This document shows positions 48,217 through 61,100 of a stretch of 64,000 bases of DNA, piece after piece. This stretch comes from Viscum album (Eukaryota > Streptophyta > Magnoliopsida > Santalales > Viscaceae). The notes beneath the pieces are model-generated. The model saw only the letters and a program-made list of their open reading frames with translations, searched no databases and was not told the origin of the DNA. The translations under genes were made by a program, and so were the position numbers. The stretch is from positions 274,758,250 to 274,822,249 of the forward strand of contig OY728153.1 in NCBI GenBank assembly GCA_963277665.1, written 5' to 3'. Position 1 is the first letter of the stretch; every line of letters begins with the position of its first letter.

Positions 48217-51200
48217 TGTAACACCCCAAGCTTCCACGGTACGTTTCCCTTTGAATAATGCAATAGCGTGTGTTGTACGCAACCTCGAGCTCTAACACAC
48301 ACCACAACTAATTGAACTAGCCGTTGTGAATAGTAATACCTACTTTTTTAAAATTTATAATTTTTATTTATCAAAATGGACTTCATTTTTGGATTCGGAA
48401 TATCGAAATTAGCCTATGTTGAATTTTTGGTATTTTTCTGAGAACTTCTAATTTTTTATGAATAGTGAAAAATACTTAAAAACAAATTTTTTAATCAAAA
48501 TAATTTATAGTGATAAATTATACTATTTAGTGGTTTTAAAGTATAATTAGAATATATTTTTACCATTTTATCCAATGGTGGTCATTAGAATTAATTTAAC
48601 ATTGAAAATGGACATAAACAATTGCCAATCTTTTGATATAAATTGTTTCTTAAAAAAACGCTATTTGTTGTGACAGCGGGAATTAATTATAAAATTAATT
48701 AATGAAACTTATATGTTTGTAATTTTGTAAAATAGACATCATTTTTGAATTCAGAATATCAATTATAGCTTAGGGTGAAATTTTGGCATTGTTCTGAAAA
48801 ACTTCAATTTTTGATGAATACTGAAACCACTAAGTGGTAGTTAAATAACTGATTTTTCGTTTAAATGAAATATTACCACTTCTGTTATTTGATTTTCAAA
48901 AATCCAACATACATGGTTGTAATTAAGAAGTAAAATGTGGTTGAATGAGATTAAAATAATTTTTGGTGAATAGTAACTTTTAAGTTCTTAATTGCGATTA
49001 GAGGTAATTAGTGTAGTTTAAGGTAAAAATAATGTTTTAATAATATGAGATGAGCTTGACACATGTCCTACCCTCATTGGATGTGCCATGGCCGACCAAG
49101 ACAATCCATGGGTCAACTTGGGGACCCCATGGAGCCACTTTAGTTGGAAAATGACATAAATACCTTTTATTTAATGTTAAAGTAAAAAATGACACAAACA
49201 TGAAATGTTTTACTAAAACAATTTTTATATGGGGTTATACAAGTCATATGTTTGACTATAAATAGTCATTGGAAAGATAAAAATATTTCCTACATCATAG
49301 TATTTTTTTTAGAATTTTTAGACATTAAATAAATTAAATTATTTATGACATCATGATGATGCAGCGATGACCTCATTATTTAACGATTTAAATAAAATGA
49401 GAAGATAATGCAAAATCCAAGGCTTACACTTGTCCAAAGCCTATTGGATGAGGAGATTTCGAACTCGTATCACCTTATCCACGAATTTTATAAGTGTGGG
49501 GCCTTTAGAATCCGAAAAGCGTTTTAAAATAATGTAACATTTCAATCTTTCCAAAAGAGCCCCTCCTCTCCTCTTATAAAAGGCCCCCACCTCTACCACC
49601 TTATTCACACTTTCAAGCCTTTTGGTTCGGCCAAAATCTTCCAAAATACTCTCTAAACTTCTCTCACTTCATCCTAGAAGCATTACTTTAGTCAGAAAGC
49701 CATCCTAAGGAGTCCTTTTGATCAAATAAAAAGGAAGAACCCGAAGAAGAGGTAACATTTTCATCAACCTCTTTCAAGTTTCTTTCTTCTTCCACTCCCT
49801 CTTTGTTTATTATTTCAATTCAAAAATTATAACTCCAGTATCTTCTATATACAGTGATGTTATTATAAATATGGAACAACCATATTCAGTATTCTACCCA
49901 TCATTTGAATGACATGTCACCATACGTGTGTACGTACGGCTTACCGTCTCCACGTCGTGGTGTAATTGTTATTCAATATATTATTATTTAGATGGGTATA
50001 ATAATGATATGTAATTCATGTAAATAATAAATATAACATGATAATGATTCTGTATATATTATATACTATCCAATTATATATTATTTTAATATCAAAATAA
50101 TGATATTGTCGCTCGTGCGTACGTACGGACTACCGTCTCCACGAACGTGATGAGATTCATTCTCCGTCGTATCCATTCAAGTATAATTATCATTTGATGA
50201 TTTAAAACTAATGTTTAAGGACATGATATCATTATGTATATGAATAAGATACAACCTATCCATGAAAAACACGACTTATGTAACAAAACATATAAAAGAA
50301 AATGAGTAAGTTAACACCCGAAACAACGATAAATCTAAGATATTGTTAACAAAGCAATGTTAAAAGATCATATATGATATCATATGAATGTATATGATTC
50401 TTGTATAATTTAATAACAATTATTTCACCATTATACAGGATTTTAACCTACCCCAACCAAGGAAAAGTACAAGGTAAGGGTTTACTTCACAACCTCTTCA
50501 TTATCCAAGGTTGTTTATACATAATTATCTACTGGGACCTCGTTATCATCCACATCCATGTTTCTTAAAAATGTCTTTCAAAACATTTTTACTATTAAAT
50601 GGAAAATGTGTGAAAGTCATTTATACCCTTATACATTTTTTAAAGGAATCTTACCGTCGTTTTCCAAACAATGTACTTTTTGACCTCTTTGACAAATTTA
50701 AGGTAAGAATGTTTTTTTTAACTTATACGGCGGGTGTGGCTATTTTCCGCCATTATAACTTCGTCGAAGCTTCCCTAACAAGCTTATAAGAATATATTCA
50801 AAGTAAATGTATTATTTTATAATTATGGGACCTTTAAATTATTTCAAAAAGGAGAGATATTACTCTCAAATAATTTTCATTTCATCCATGTCAACATCCT
50901 TTGATGGGTTTTAAGTTTAATTGAAATTGATTTATGATACAAAACTTCCATTTAACATTTTTGAAATATTTGACTGTGGATGTGTTATTTTTATACCATC
51001 CATAGTTTATAGAGAAATTGTTGACTTTTCGTATGCTATTTTTAATATGAATCTTTATGTTATGTTTAAACCTATTCATATGAGGAATGTATTGGACTTA
51101 GTATGTGACGGGTGAAGCCCGCTATAGCTCCTCGATGCATCGGTAGGTCTCATGAGACAACTAGACGTGGAATTGGCTGAGGCCCTTTCCCAATTTGATT

Positions 51201-51773
51201 TATGGTTTTGGCCGAGGCCTTAATCATTTTAGACGTCTTGGCCGAGGCCTTGACAAAGTGTTTCAGAATGTCTGGCATTATACATTCCCTCATTATGAAA
51301 GTGGTTATTGATATTTCACGTGATTATTCGTCTAGTAGAATATCCATGTGAGTAAGTAATGGCATTATTTTATTTTACTTTTTCCATATTATGCTGAAGT
51401 TCAAGTTCGATAAGGCTTTTGTTTTAGTTATACATTGCCTTAAATGCTTATGTTTTCTTATGAAAGTTTCCGCTATATTGTTATCCTTACGGAGCATTTG
51501 AGCTCACCCCTTTCAATGTTTTATTTTTTCCTAGGATGTGAAGAAGTGTATTATGACTGACTTGAAAGAATAGTCAGTGAGGATATGAGTGTGGACTAGG
51601 GAGACCATGTTATTGTAGTTTTCATTTTTATGATGTAATGTAATGTTTATGAATGTATCTAGTGTTTCCAAGGCTACTAAACTAATCGGTCTTTCGAGAC
51701 TTGATCTTTTGTGATCATGCCAATGTTATGAAGTAATGCACCGACTCTGGGTTGCTGGGGTCGGGGCGTTACA
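48217..51773 (+). mobile_element. Element G: 3' LTR
   Basis: This is the partner of 42036-45593 with no large indel between the copies (3557 against 3558 bp). The TATA box, 30-bp repeats and GGCCGAGGCC boxes are all in corresponding places. The open frames at 50511 and 50921 are LTR sequence whose counterparts in the 5' LTR are interrupted or shifted, so they are not taken as genes. Confidence 0.92.
49575..49581 (+). promoter_or_regulatory. TATA box of element G (3' LTR)
   Basis: TATAAAA in the same context as in the 5' LTR. If active it would transcribe out of the element into the flanking F LTR in the rightward direction. Confidence 0.6.
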
Positions 51774-51778
51774 GAACT
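51774..51778. repeat. Target-site duplication of element G, right copy (GAACT)
   Basis: An exact match to 42031-42035. After it, F's LTR continues with CGTCCAATAACTCATCAAG, the counterpart of CATCTGATAACTCATTTAG in the sister LTR near 57570. Confidence 0.92.
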
Positions 51779-53867
51779 CGTCCAATAACTCATCAAGTAT
51801 CACTAAATTAATGGAACAACCCTACAATCCCTGGGGGTAACTATCTGAGGGGGCATGCTCATTAGACATACCAATGGATAAAGTCTCCCAGTGACCCAGT
51901 AGATCTCCAAACACAAATAGGGGATCACTCACAATACCACCAGGGGACACTAAAAACCATAACAAGAACTTGAAACATAGAAAGGGGTATTACACCATAA
52001 TTTTAATTTGGAACAACTTGCTAAGAAGATGGTCAATGTGTGCATAGAGTTGGTCATGTTGATTCCATAAACTTCACCTAGGTAAAAAATCATGGTAGAA
52101 TGCTCAAGGAAACTAAGGGGATTCATCCGAGATACACACTATATCTAACAACTACAACATTAGAAATGTTAAATCTCTATAAATAGATAAGAGGACAATT
52201 CCCAAGGCTCTCTAGGGGATCCATCCCCTACTGGAAACATCCTACTAGATAAGGTATTGATAGTATTGTAAATATTGGTCAGGAAAATACCACAAACCCT
52301 ACCATGGGAATCACGAATGGATGTGGGGATTGATATGGGACTGTCATATTGATACATGCTTTAAGAAACTGAATTTTCAGTTTAATAATACGGAGATAAC
52401 TCACTCTAGAAAATGGGAACACACCTACACTGAAAAACATCAAGGAATACATAGAGGGTCCATGATCTTATGATTAGGATGTGATGCCACACTGAAACCT
52501 CATAGGAAAAAACCAAGTGAACTCATTCAAACACTGATAGTCTAGAAGAATATAACTAAAGAAACCCGCAACATCACCTCATGTCACATCTCAAAATCCA
52601 AAATGGTGGCCACACTCGCATCCTATGGAGAAAACTAATCAACATACTCACTGGCCTCCATCTAAGTCCTAAATAAGAATATGTGTGAGGGATAAAAGTA
52701 TATAAGGGAATAATATGGTGTGAACCTGATGTACATAGTGTGTCTATTGACACAAACACCTAACCATGTCCCCCTAGGTACTCGATATGTATAAAAGTAA
52801 ATAAAAGTTGTATACCCCATGTCACATGGCGTGTGACCTCATCCATTGATATGGGCATGTCCTTTCCCACACATGACCTCTCTAGTCATGTAACCACACA
52901 TGTTGTGTACCCTTAGTATATAGTGAGTTCCCCTTGACTGGTCCTGAGCTCATGTCCTTCTCTATGTCCGTGTAACTTAACCCATGTCTATGTACCTAGT
53001 AGTGTACTTTCACATTTCCATGTCCCTCAACAAGGATATCCTAGACATGTCCCATAGCCACATAACATGGGCTAACTACACAATGTGTACCCCCAGTACA
53101 TGGAGTGTAGTCCCCAAAAGTTCATCTTCCCCAAATGGTAACAACACGTAGTGTGTTCTCCCACACTACATGTCGTGTGATCAGAAATTCGAGATTGGAA
53201 TTTTCTCTGAGCCACCTGAAAACTATAGATCAACCCCCAAAGGGTACCTAGTAGTTGTATAAAGGATATAAACCCTTTAAAAAAACTCATGAAAATGGTT
53301 TGTATTGTAAATCTCATAAATCTTCCTACCATGTAGAGAAACACTAAAGCTTCGGGTCTAGATCCACGCTCTAAAGCCACTACACTATGATCCGGGAGCA
53401 ATTTCAATCAAGATTGAAGATCAGTGGTGAATCCTCTCTTGATCCAGCCATTATTTCATCCATCTAAGATATGGGCTCCTCAATCCCTCTATCAACACAT
53501 GATAACCAAAGGGTGATGAATATATTAGTTTATTTATTTTAATTAAACTAATATATCATCAACACGCATGTGAACACTCACCATTACCCGAGAACCTGAC
53601 ATAGATAAAGTTTATATCATTCCTAGTATAAAACCCACATTCTGAACTCAATCATGGTATAAAATTTCTAATCCAAGTATCTTATTCATATTTATTCCAC
53701 ATTTACTGAAGAACTGTACGCACATGATAAAATATATTTCATATTTTTTATATCACCACACTGAGGATCTATAGACCCTAGAATCCCATGTCGACTCAGT
53801 GCCTAGCTTCATAAATATTCATATAAATATTCCAAATCCTTAAATAGAAAGACTAGATTTGATAAAA
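51774..53867 (-). mobile_element. Element F: left (3') LTR, second part
   Basis: This continues the match to the right F LTR (57560-59669). Shared blocks include AGTATCACTAAA, GTGTGACCTCATCCA, the AGTACATGG and 'acatgg..tgt' clusters, TTAGTTTATTTATTTTAA.TAAACTAATAT.TCATCA and GAGGATCT. The inner end is defined only by the neighbouring polypurine-like tract. Confidence 0.75.
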
Positions 53868-53880
53868 TCTCCCAACCTAC
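53868..53880 (-). promoter_or_regulatory. Polypurine-like tract of element F
   Basis: The minus strand reads GTAGGTTGGGAGA next to the inferred LTR end. It is broken by pyrimidines, as expected in an old copy. Confidence 0.45.
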
Positions 53881-56662
53881 AATGATTTTCATCCTAAAGA
53901 AGAAAAATCCTAAAAGGGGGGGGGACCGAGATCTCAATTGGATCTCCCATTCCAACAAGATTTACAAAAGGATGTTGCACTGCCAAAAAACATGCACAAA
54001 GGGGAACCACGTACCAAAACTGGGGTTTCTCTTAAAAAATACTCCACACTCAATGATCAAATCATCCAAGATTACATTTTATAACAAGTCGTGCATAAGT
54101 ATCCTCAGCTGTGGGTGGTGGAAAACACACAACACCTGTCTTAATTATTACCAAAGGGTCTAATGACATGACACCTCACTATCCCACACAATAATAGAAT
54201 AAAGGGTTCATAAACCCTAGATAGGACCTTCTACCCTAGACATCACTCCATAACTATAAATGATAAGTAATTTCACTGAACATGAGATCTCATTGTCAAA
54301 CCCCAAGTGCCACCAAACCCGCTACCAAAGTATCCTAGTACTTCCACCCCTCCCTTGGGTGTACCACCATGGAAAGAAGCCTCATCAAAACATTTTCTCT
54401 CTATGTGAATGGTGTCATCTTCCATAATTAGAAAAATTACATACTTCCCACCTTTGCAAAATCCATTTAGATCATGTACAGTGCATAACTGGTCATGTGA
54501 GACCACATGAAGGGAAACACCAAGTTTTTTCTCCCTAACTTGTAGGAAAAGTGAAGGGGAAAAATATAAACCTAAGAAACATCATAATGAACCCATCCTC
54601 AAGGTTCAACTACAAGAAGAGAATTTTTTTCACCTTAGTTACCAACAGTGAATAGAGAACTTTATTGAAAGCATATCCTGCTACACCCATGCCCTAGGGT
54701 GGTTCTATAAATGCTAAAATCCTTTCTAGTGTCCAAAAAAACTGATCTCAAGGAGTTTTACAGATCTAATCTATTAGCCTCACAACACTATAGTGGTTTC
54801 TAGCACACCTAAAGGTATCTACATGAATCTAATAAACCATAAAATATTTAGGAAGCCATCTTTGGTTCAAACTAAACTCCAACCTAGAGATGGGGATAAC
54901 CTGACCTAAGGCTAAATGTCAAGAACCATCTTCTAGCCTCTGGTCAGATAATAAATTAATTCAAGGTTTTTTTAATCCTCCTTAATAGTAACATGATCTA
55001 AAAAATTCCATCCACACCTATCCACAAGCAACTCCTCCACCTCCTAGGTGAACAACAAAGGGCAAACCAAGTGAACACATTGGGTCTTAAAAACCCTATC
55101 AACACCGCCAACTTCAAAAATACTCCAAAAACCATTGAGAAACCCTATGAATCAACAATTGATTAAAAAAATTCTTTCATGACAATAGGCCTTAGATAGG
55201 GTCTACACCCAAGAAAAAGTGCCTCATGACTCTGTGAGAATTTCAAATTATGAAAATCATTCACATGTCATACCTCAAACCGCACTTGAGCCTCCAAGAC
55301 AGAATAATATTCTTCCTAAAGCTTATCCTTTCCTAACATGAAAATCAACCCCAACCAAATCCTAATCTGAGACATCAACTCTAACCTTTCTAAAACACAC
55401 AAGTCAAAGGAACTAGTCCACCAAAACTTGATACTATCATCTTTGGGAGGAATTGACTCACCAGAATAGTTTTGTATCGTATCAAAAGAACGTGTATTGA
55501 TAGGGTAAGTGTCCCTACTTCCTTTAAATTCAAAGACACGTTAAAAAACAAAAAAAAACAAAGCTCCTCTAATGAAACAAATCGTGCTAGATAAAACTCT
55601 AGCAGGATATTCCAAGGAATGGGTATCTGACACCTGTATCAAAAAATACTACTCCAAAAGTATAAAGGATATAGATTATACCTTCAAACTATCTTGAAGA
55701 CTATAAATAAAAAACCAAAAATTCTTGAAATTTTCCATTTCCCTATCTACTAGGTCCATGAGCCTCGTATTGAACATCTGATGTTGGTGCTGGTGAAGAC
55801 AAATCAAAGCTACATCAACCTTTTGTTACTCTTATGACACATCCACCACCCTGTTATCATCGCTAAAATTATGGCCTCTTTCCTAAAATTTTAATAATCA
55901 TATCTCTTCCTACCAAATGATAGGTTAGACACTCCCATGTGAGATTTACATACCCATAAAAATCATAACAATTCCTCAACCCCATAGGACAGATCTATCT
56001 ATAAGATATCAGTAAATGACAGTGACTCCAATGTCGCACACCTACTATCTATGGAACCTAGTCAACCTAGATGATAGGAGATCCCTACCTAGAAAGAACA
56101 TGATATGCACTCGATCACTACATATCATCATATAGCACTAGCATATCCATCCACATATCATTCTAAAATGTTGCATCCACTTGAACCCTTGGAGGTGGAT
56201 CTACGTGTTGCTCAATGGGTGGAATCTATACTAGTTGTCCACTTGGAAGAAACCCTTCCTTATGATCGAGCCCCTACATAGAGACATCATCACTCATCAG
56301 ACCAAACCCTTGACCTAGATATATAAACCACAAAGTATTTTATCATGGAAAAATCCTAAAATAAAACAATATATTCCATAGTCAAATATTATATATGGGG
56401 AGATAACTCAAGAAGGACATGGAAACCAAAACCCATCCTAGGATGCATCAACCAATGTCAAGCCTGCAAATAGTGCCTAAATGATTCAATTCAATGCTCA
56501 GGTTATTAGAGTCCTAGTGAATGGATACATCAGTTACTACACTAACACTAGAGTACCTATCCTAAAATCATAACTTCAATCACTTAAACATTTTTTCCCT
56601 AAATCATAAACCAATCTCACAACTAGATAACTCTTAAATCTCTGGTCCTGGGGATGAATGTG
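53881..56662 (-). other. Element F: internal region without recognisable genes
   Basis: About 2.8 kb between F's LTRs. Minus-strand frames are broken by stops. The longest open piece (54506-54273, 77 codons) matches no family I know. A stretch near 56180-56260 (PPIEQHVDPPPRVQVDATF) is proline-rich like some Gag N-termini. A lone VFFDTGVRYPF near 55630-55660 resembles a protease active site but without supporting sequence. Neither is enough to call a gene. The architecture fits a large retrotransposon derivative (LARD) or a very decayed gag-only element. Confidence 0.5.
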
Positions 56663-56674
56663 CCTCTAATACCA
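56663..56674 (-). promoter_or_regulatory. Primer-binding site of element F
   Basis: The minus strand reads TGGTATTAGAGG, ten of twelve bases matching the tRNA-Met complement, three bases inside the right LTR border (TGTAGTGACCC at 56678). Confidence 0.75.
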
Positions 56675-56677
56675 CTC

Positions 56678-59669
56678 TGTAGTGACCCAACTCACTGAGG
56701 CCTAGCTATCCTATGAAAGGCTAAACTTTCATTACCCCAAGCATCCCTCTAATAGGCTAGGGGTTGGAGACTAGCACCAAATAGGCATATGACACACATG
56801 GGAGGACTTAGCCTAAGATACTTGTACACATTAACACATCCATATCCCTGAAACAATGCAAAGATAATAAAACTGATAAAAAATACATGCATTAATCTAT
56901 CCCACATTAGAATATGAAAAAATTACTATAAAGTAAAAAATGGAAAATACAAGCCTAAAAAACTTCAAAAGGGTCTAAACAAATCAGAAGAAGGGGGTTG
57001 ATGTGAAATGCATGGCTGATACACTCCTTGGCCTATCGATCCTAGAACTATGCTCCATCCACTCTAAGTCCCCTAAGGAATATGCTTGAATACTTGTAGT
57101 CTTCACAAGACATAATATGTATGCTAAGAGAACATGTAGAAGTGAGTTTAAAAATTCCCAGTAGAAACCATAAAAACCCAAAACAAAATGGAGTAACTTA
57201 TAGTAATTAGTTAGCTTAACAAAAATCTATTGGAGAAAAACCGAGAGAGAGAGAGAGAGAAAACTCTATCTCAACCACTACTTATATTTTCAAAACCGGT
57301 CATATCATCACCCTGTAGTATTTTAACCAAGATAAAACATACCAAAACATCTCCCAATATGTCCTAGATATACTCACAATAGAATCCAAGTCTCACGGTC
57401 CCCATCCCTAATGTCCTCCACAAAAACCAACTCGAGGATCTAACATATTTATCGTCTAGGAGAACTCTCTACATGATCCAGACATCCTAGATGGTGCAAA
57501 AAAAAAATATATTTCACAAATTGAGCATCTCAAATATGATTTCAAATCCATGCCATCCTAGATATAACTCATCTGATAACTCATTTAGTATCACTAAACT
57601 AACGTCACATCCCTACCATCCCTAGTTGTAGCTATACAAGGGGGGACTATTGTCAAACATCTCCATGGAGAAAGTCACCTAGTAAATCTCTAAAAACAGA
57701 TAGGGGGTCACACCCAAGACTACTGGGGGATACTAAAAACCCTAATTTGGACATGGAACATAGAAAAGGGAATCTAACCACAACAAAAATATGGAAAAAC
57801 TCATTAAGAACAGGATCAATGCCCAGGTAGAGTTGCTCATTCTGATTCCAAAAACTTTGGATAGGGAAAACATCACAGTATAATTATAAAGGAATTTAAA
57901 GGAATTAATCTAAGATAAACACTCCATCAGACTATTTACCCATCAAAATATCATATATAGATACACAGATAGGGGGTCTGTGTTTAGGGCTCACTTGGGG
58001 ATTTGTCCTCTATTGGAAAAATCCACATAGACAGGGGATCGATTCCCATGTAAATATTGGTCATGTCGATACCAAAAACCCTACCAAGGTAAATATGATA
58101 GAATGTGAGGATCACTTTTGGTCTCTCAGAGTTATATAGGATCCAAGCCACTAAGTCTGTAATCCAATCGGACTGAGAGAACTGACTCTATAAAATCAGA
58201 ACACACCCTTGCCACACAAGCTCAAAGCATCCATAGAGGGGTCATGATCTTGTGATGAGGGTGTGATTACACAATGAAAACTCAAAGGAATATACAAAGT
58301 AAACTCACTCTACCATCACTGGTCTAGATGTCTCTAACTAAAGAGACCTAGAAAATAACCTCGCATAACATCTAAAAATACAAAATTATGGCCATAATCA
58401 CATCCTATATAGAAAAATACTTAGGAAATGAAACATGTGGGCCTCCATCCGAGTCATGAAGAAGGATATTTGTGAGGGAGAAATGTCTCCAAGGGAAGTA
58501 CATAGTGTGTACCTAAAGTACACAATGTGACTCTTAACACCAGCCCCTAGCCGTGTCCCCTTTGATACTCATCATGTATAAAATGAAATGCATGTCATGT
58601 TCCGCACGTCACAAAGTGTGTGACCTCATCCAAAGATATAGGTATGTCCACACCCATACACGACCTCTCTATCCATGTAACTACACATGGCATATACCCT
58701 CAGTACATGGCATGTTCTCCTTGATCGGGATCGAGCTTATGTCCTTGGACATTCCTATGTAACTCAACCCATGTCTTTGTACCTGGTCATGTACTTTCAC
58801 ACAGCCATGTCCCTTGACATAGCCATCATAGAAATATACTAGGGCCACATGACCTCAGATCACTACAAATAATTTACCCTTAGTTTACGACATGTAGTTC
58901 CCAAAAGATCCTCTACCCCAAAATGTGAAGAACACGTGGTGTGTTATCCTTTACTACACACCATGTGATCAGAAATTCCAAATGGAAATTTCCTTTTATC
59001 CAACCAAAACCCCTGATTTTCACCTGAAAACCACATATCAATCCCCACAACATCCCTATAAGTCATCTAAGGGTTCTAAAACCTTAAAAATTCATTCAAA
59101 TGGGTTGTTATGTAAAGATCATACATTTTAATACCTTATGTTGAAATGATGAATCTTCAAGTCTAGATCCACTCTCTAAAGTCGTTTCACCACGATCTGA
59201 GAGTGATGACTATCAAGATCGATGATTGGCAGTGCCACTTATCCTCGGTTCGGTCTCAGTTCAACCATTGCCTAAAGGGGATCCTTCCTACCTCTATATT
59301 CATATGATAACCCAAGGGGGCTATAAATTAGTTTATTTATTTTAAATAAACTAATATGTCATCAATACACCCTCCCACACTCACTGTCACCTGGGTACCC
59401 AACACAAACAATATTTATGCCTTTCCTAGGGTAAAACCAATGCTCTGAAATCAATCCTGGAATCAGATTTCCAATACTAGTCTCCAATATAGAGTTATTA
59501 CACATTTACTAAATAAATATTCATGTGTTATAAAGAATATTTAATATTTTTTATATCACCGCACCGAGGATCTTTGGGACCCATAATCCTACGCTGACTC
59601 AGTTACTACCTTCATAAATATTACTAAAAATATTCTAATGTTTTATATATAAAAAATACAGCCACTCCA
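56678..59669 (-). mobile_element. Element F: 5' LTR
   Basis: This is the uninterrupted F LTR copy. It includes a (GA)n tract at about 57244-57260 that is absent from the left copy. It preserves the empty version of G's insertion site at 57552-57600. Many substitutions and indels separate it from the left copy. No gene is seen. Confidence 0.75.
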
Positions 59670-59674
59670 TTTCC

Positions 59675-60060
59675 AATCATCATTCATCACATACTTATCT
59701 AACTTTGGTGATGTGAATGATACCCATCTCAGATATGAAACTATGTGAGCTTAGAATATAGTTAACTAATCCATGATAATAATCAAATCAAATCTCATCA
59801 TCTTTAGTATCATAAAGTCCCCAAAATTTCCATAACCAATAATGAATATAGGAAACTATGGGTATCACTAAGGATGATAAAATTTTATACCCAATGGTGT
59901 ATCAAGGAGAAGTAACTTAGAATCCAACTTTACTGTTAAGTCAAGTCCAATAACAACTTGTAAAAATATAAAGTAATGGGAAGTAATCCTATCAAATAAA
60001 GTTGTATAAAATGTATAATTGATAAAAAACATACCTAAAATAGTATATATTCATTTTCCA
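59675..60060 (-). pseudogene. pro: Element E: aspartic protease relic
   Basis: On the minus strand, GMFFINYTFYTTLFD lines up with the protease start; the D-S-G is decayed after LFD. Then come DLTVKLDSKLLLLDTPLG and, about 40 codons later, FGDFMILKMMRFDLIIIMD, the position of the 'D..LGMDWL' motif. The order and spacing match gypsy proteases. The sequence breaks at the F insertion and continues as the RT linker at 41128. Confidence 0.7.
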
Positions 60061-61100
60061 CCATCTTATGGAGTCTAATCTACCCCATAAACACAACCTA
60101 CCTTTTCTCTGTGACCTTTCCATTGGGTTGCATGACTTTCCTAAGTCATCATTATATGAGCCTGCTACTGAGGAACCTATTCGAATACCTGGTTTCCCAA
60201 ACATGTCTACCTAGATCAATTATATAATCATAACCTCAAATCACTATGAAATAATTGATGGAGGTGACCTATCTTGTCACTTTTCATGGTGGAAGCACTA
60301 TGTATCTCCTCCTGATGGTGATGAAGAATCCATACTCTACACCACCTACATACCAGTGCTTTGTTTCACATCCATGGCCATCCTCTTCTTGCTATCAGAA
60401 AATGTACTCATCATAGTAGTATGAGGTCCACCCACTAAATAAATAAAGCATGGAGGAATAAAAACTAATTGATTCTCTTATATGATCCTCTCGATATTCT
60501 AGAACTTTCACAGAACCTCAGGGTATTCTGCTAGGTCATAGGTCCTAAACTATCATTTCATACCAGAATGAATCCTAATCTTGAACTCCCTAGCCTATTA
60601 TGCCTCATTTTCAGACAATTATGGAGTATAGTAGACTAATTTATAGAAAATAATAGAGTATGTGGATACATCTGTGGGCACATATTATATCTCAATGTAC
60701 TCATATGATTGATATAGATTCAATGTATCAAGAAATAATCCTCTAAATAATGGGTCCTTAGAGGCCTCTCATGTGAGAATATCATGTATTATAGCCAGTA
60801 CCATCATTCTCCAGTACCAACAGGTGGATCCCTGAGGCATGAAATCTTCTATCTTCACCTTCCCAGAATTAGGTATCTTGAAGAGATTGAATATAAGCTT
60901 GATGATATATTTTAATCCCTCAGTATCCTATGTTCCTTCAGGCCCCTGAAAGGCTAGAGACTGTTAGAGATGGAATTCTATGTTGTATTCAACCATGGAC
61001 CTCAGTTCCCCTCTTCCCTAATTAGGAATAAGTTGAAGGACTCTCGGCTAAAGTGGGCTCAATTTCTACACCAAAAGAGTATATGTGTGAGTGTTCTCTA
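60061..61100 (-). pseudogene. gag: Element E: Gag relic
   Basis: The minus strand at 60780-60960 reads AFQGPEGT, then IIKLIFNLFKIPNSGKVKIEDFMPQGSTCWYW, the Gag core with its tryptophan motif. At 60480-60620, AREFKIRIHSGMK and YDLAEYPEVL follow the 'EF..L.QG...V..Y...F' pattern. At 60130-60204 a basic stretch (SQRKGRLC) sits just before the protease, where Gag ends. No clean zinc knuckle remains. Confidence 0.6.

Larger units (their letters stand above)
42036..51773 (+). mobile_element. Element G: complete gag-only LTR retrotransposon (TR-GAG type)
   Basis: This is a structurally complete element of 9738 bp. It has LTRs of 3558 and 3557 bp with matching TGTAACACCCC...GGGGCGTTACA termini, a 5-bp target duplication, a tRNA-Met PBS, a polypurine tract and a 2623-bp internal region whose only intact gene is gag. 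There is no RT, RNase H or integrase, and the protease survives only as a possible relic motif. By eye the LTRs differ at roughly 2-3% of the first 550 positions, much less than any other pair here, so G inserted most recently. Its Gag and Gag-protease junction resemble those of element B, so an autonomous Tekay-like partner is the likely source of its enzymes. Confidence 0.92.
41129..59669 (-). mobile_element. Element F: LARD-like non-autonomous element nested in E, split by G
   Basis: Two LTR copies of about 3 kb flank a 2.8 kb internal region. The left LTR is 41129-42035 plus 51774-53867, and the right LTR is 56678-59669. A PBS lies inside the right LTR and a polypurine-like tract inside the left, so F runs on the minus strand. 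I recognise no Gag or Pol domain inside. Candidate target duplications are TTCCC (41124-41128) and TTTCC (59670-59674), four of five matching. The right border is uncertain by about 10 bp. Confidence 0.7.

Noticed and set aside
50511..51115. Open frames of 92 and 64 codons in G's 3' LTR
   Set aside because: They are LTR sequence. The equivalent 5' LTR stretches are the same DNA without preserved frames, and no domain is visible.
55630..55660. Protease active site (FFDTG) in element F
   Set aside because: A lone five-residue match without the downstream protease motifs or a supporting frame.
57244..57260. GA microsatellite as a regulatory site
   Set aside because: A simple dinucleotide run present in only one of F's two LTRs, so it is a later slippage product.
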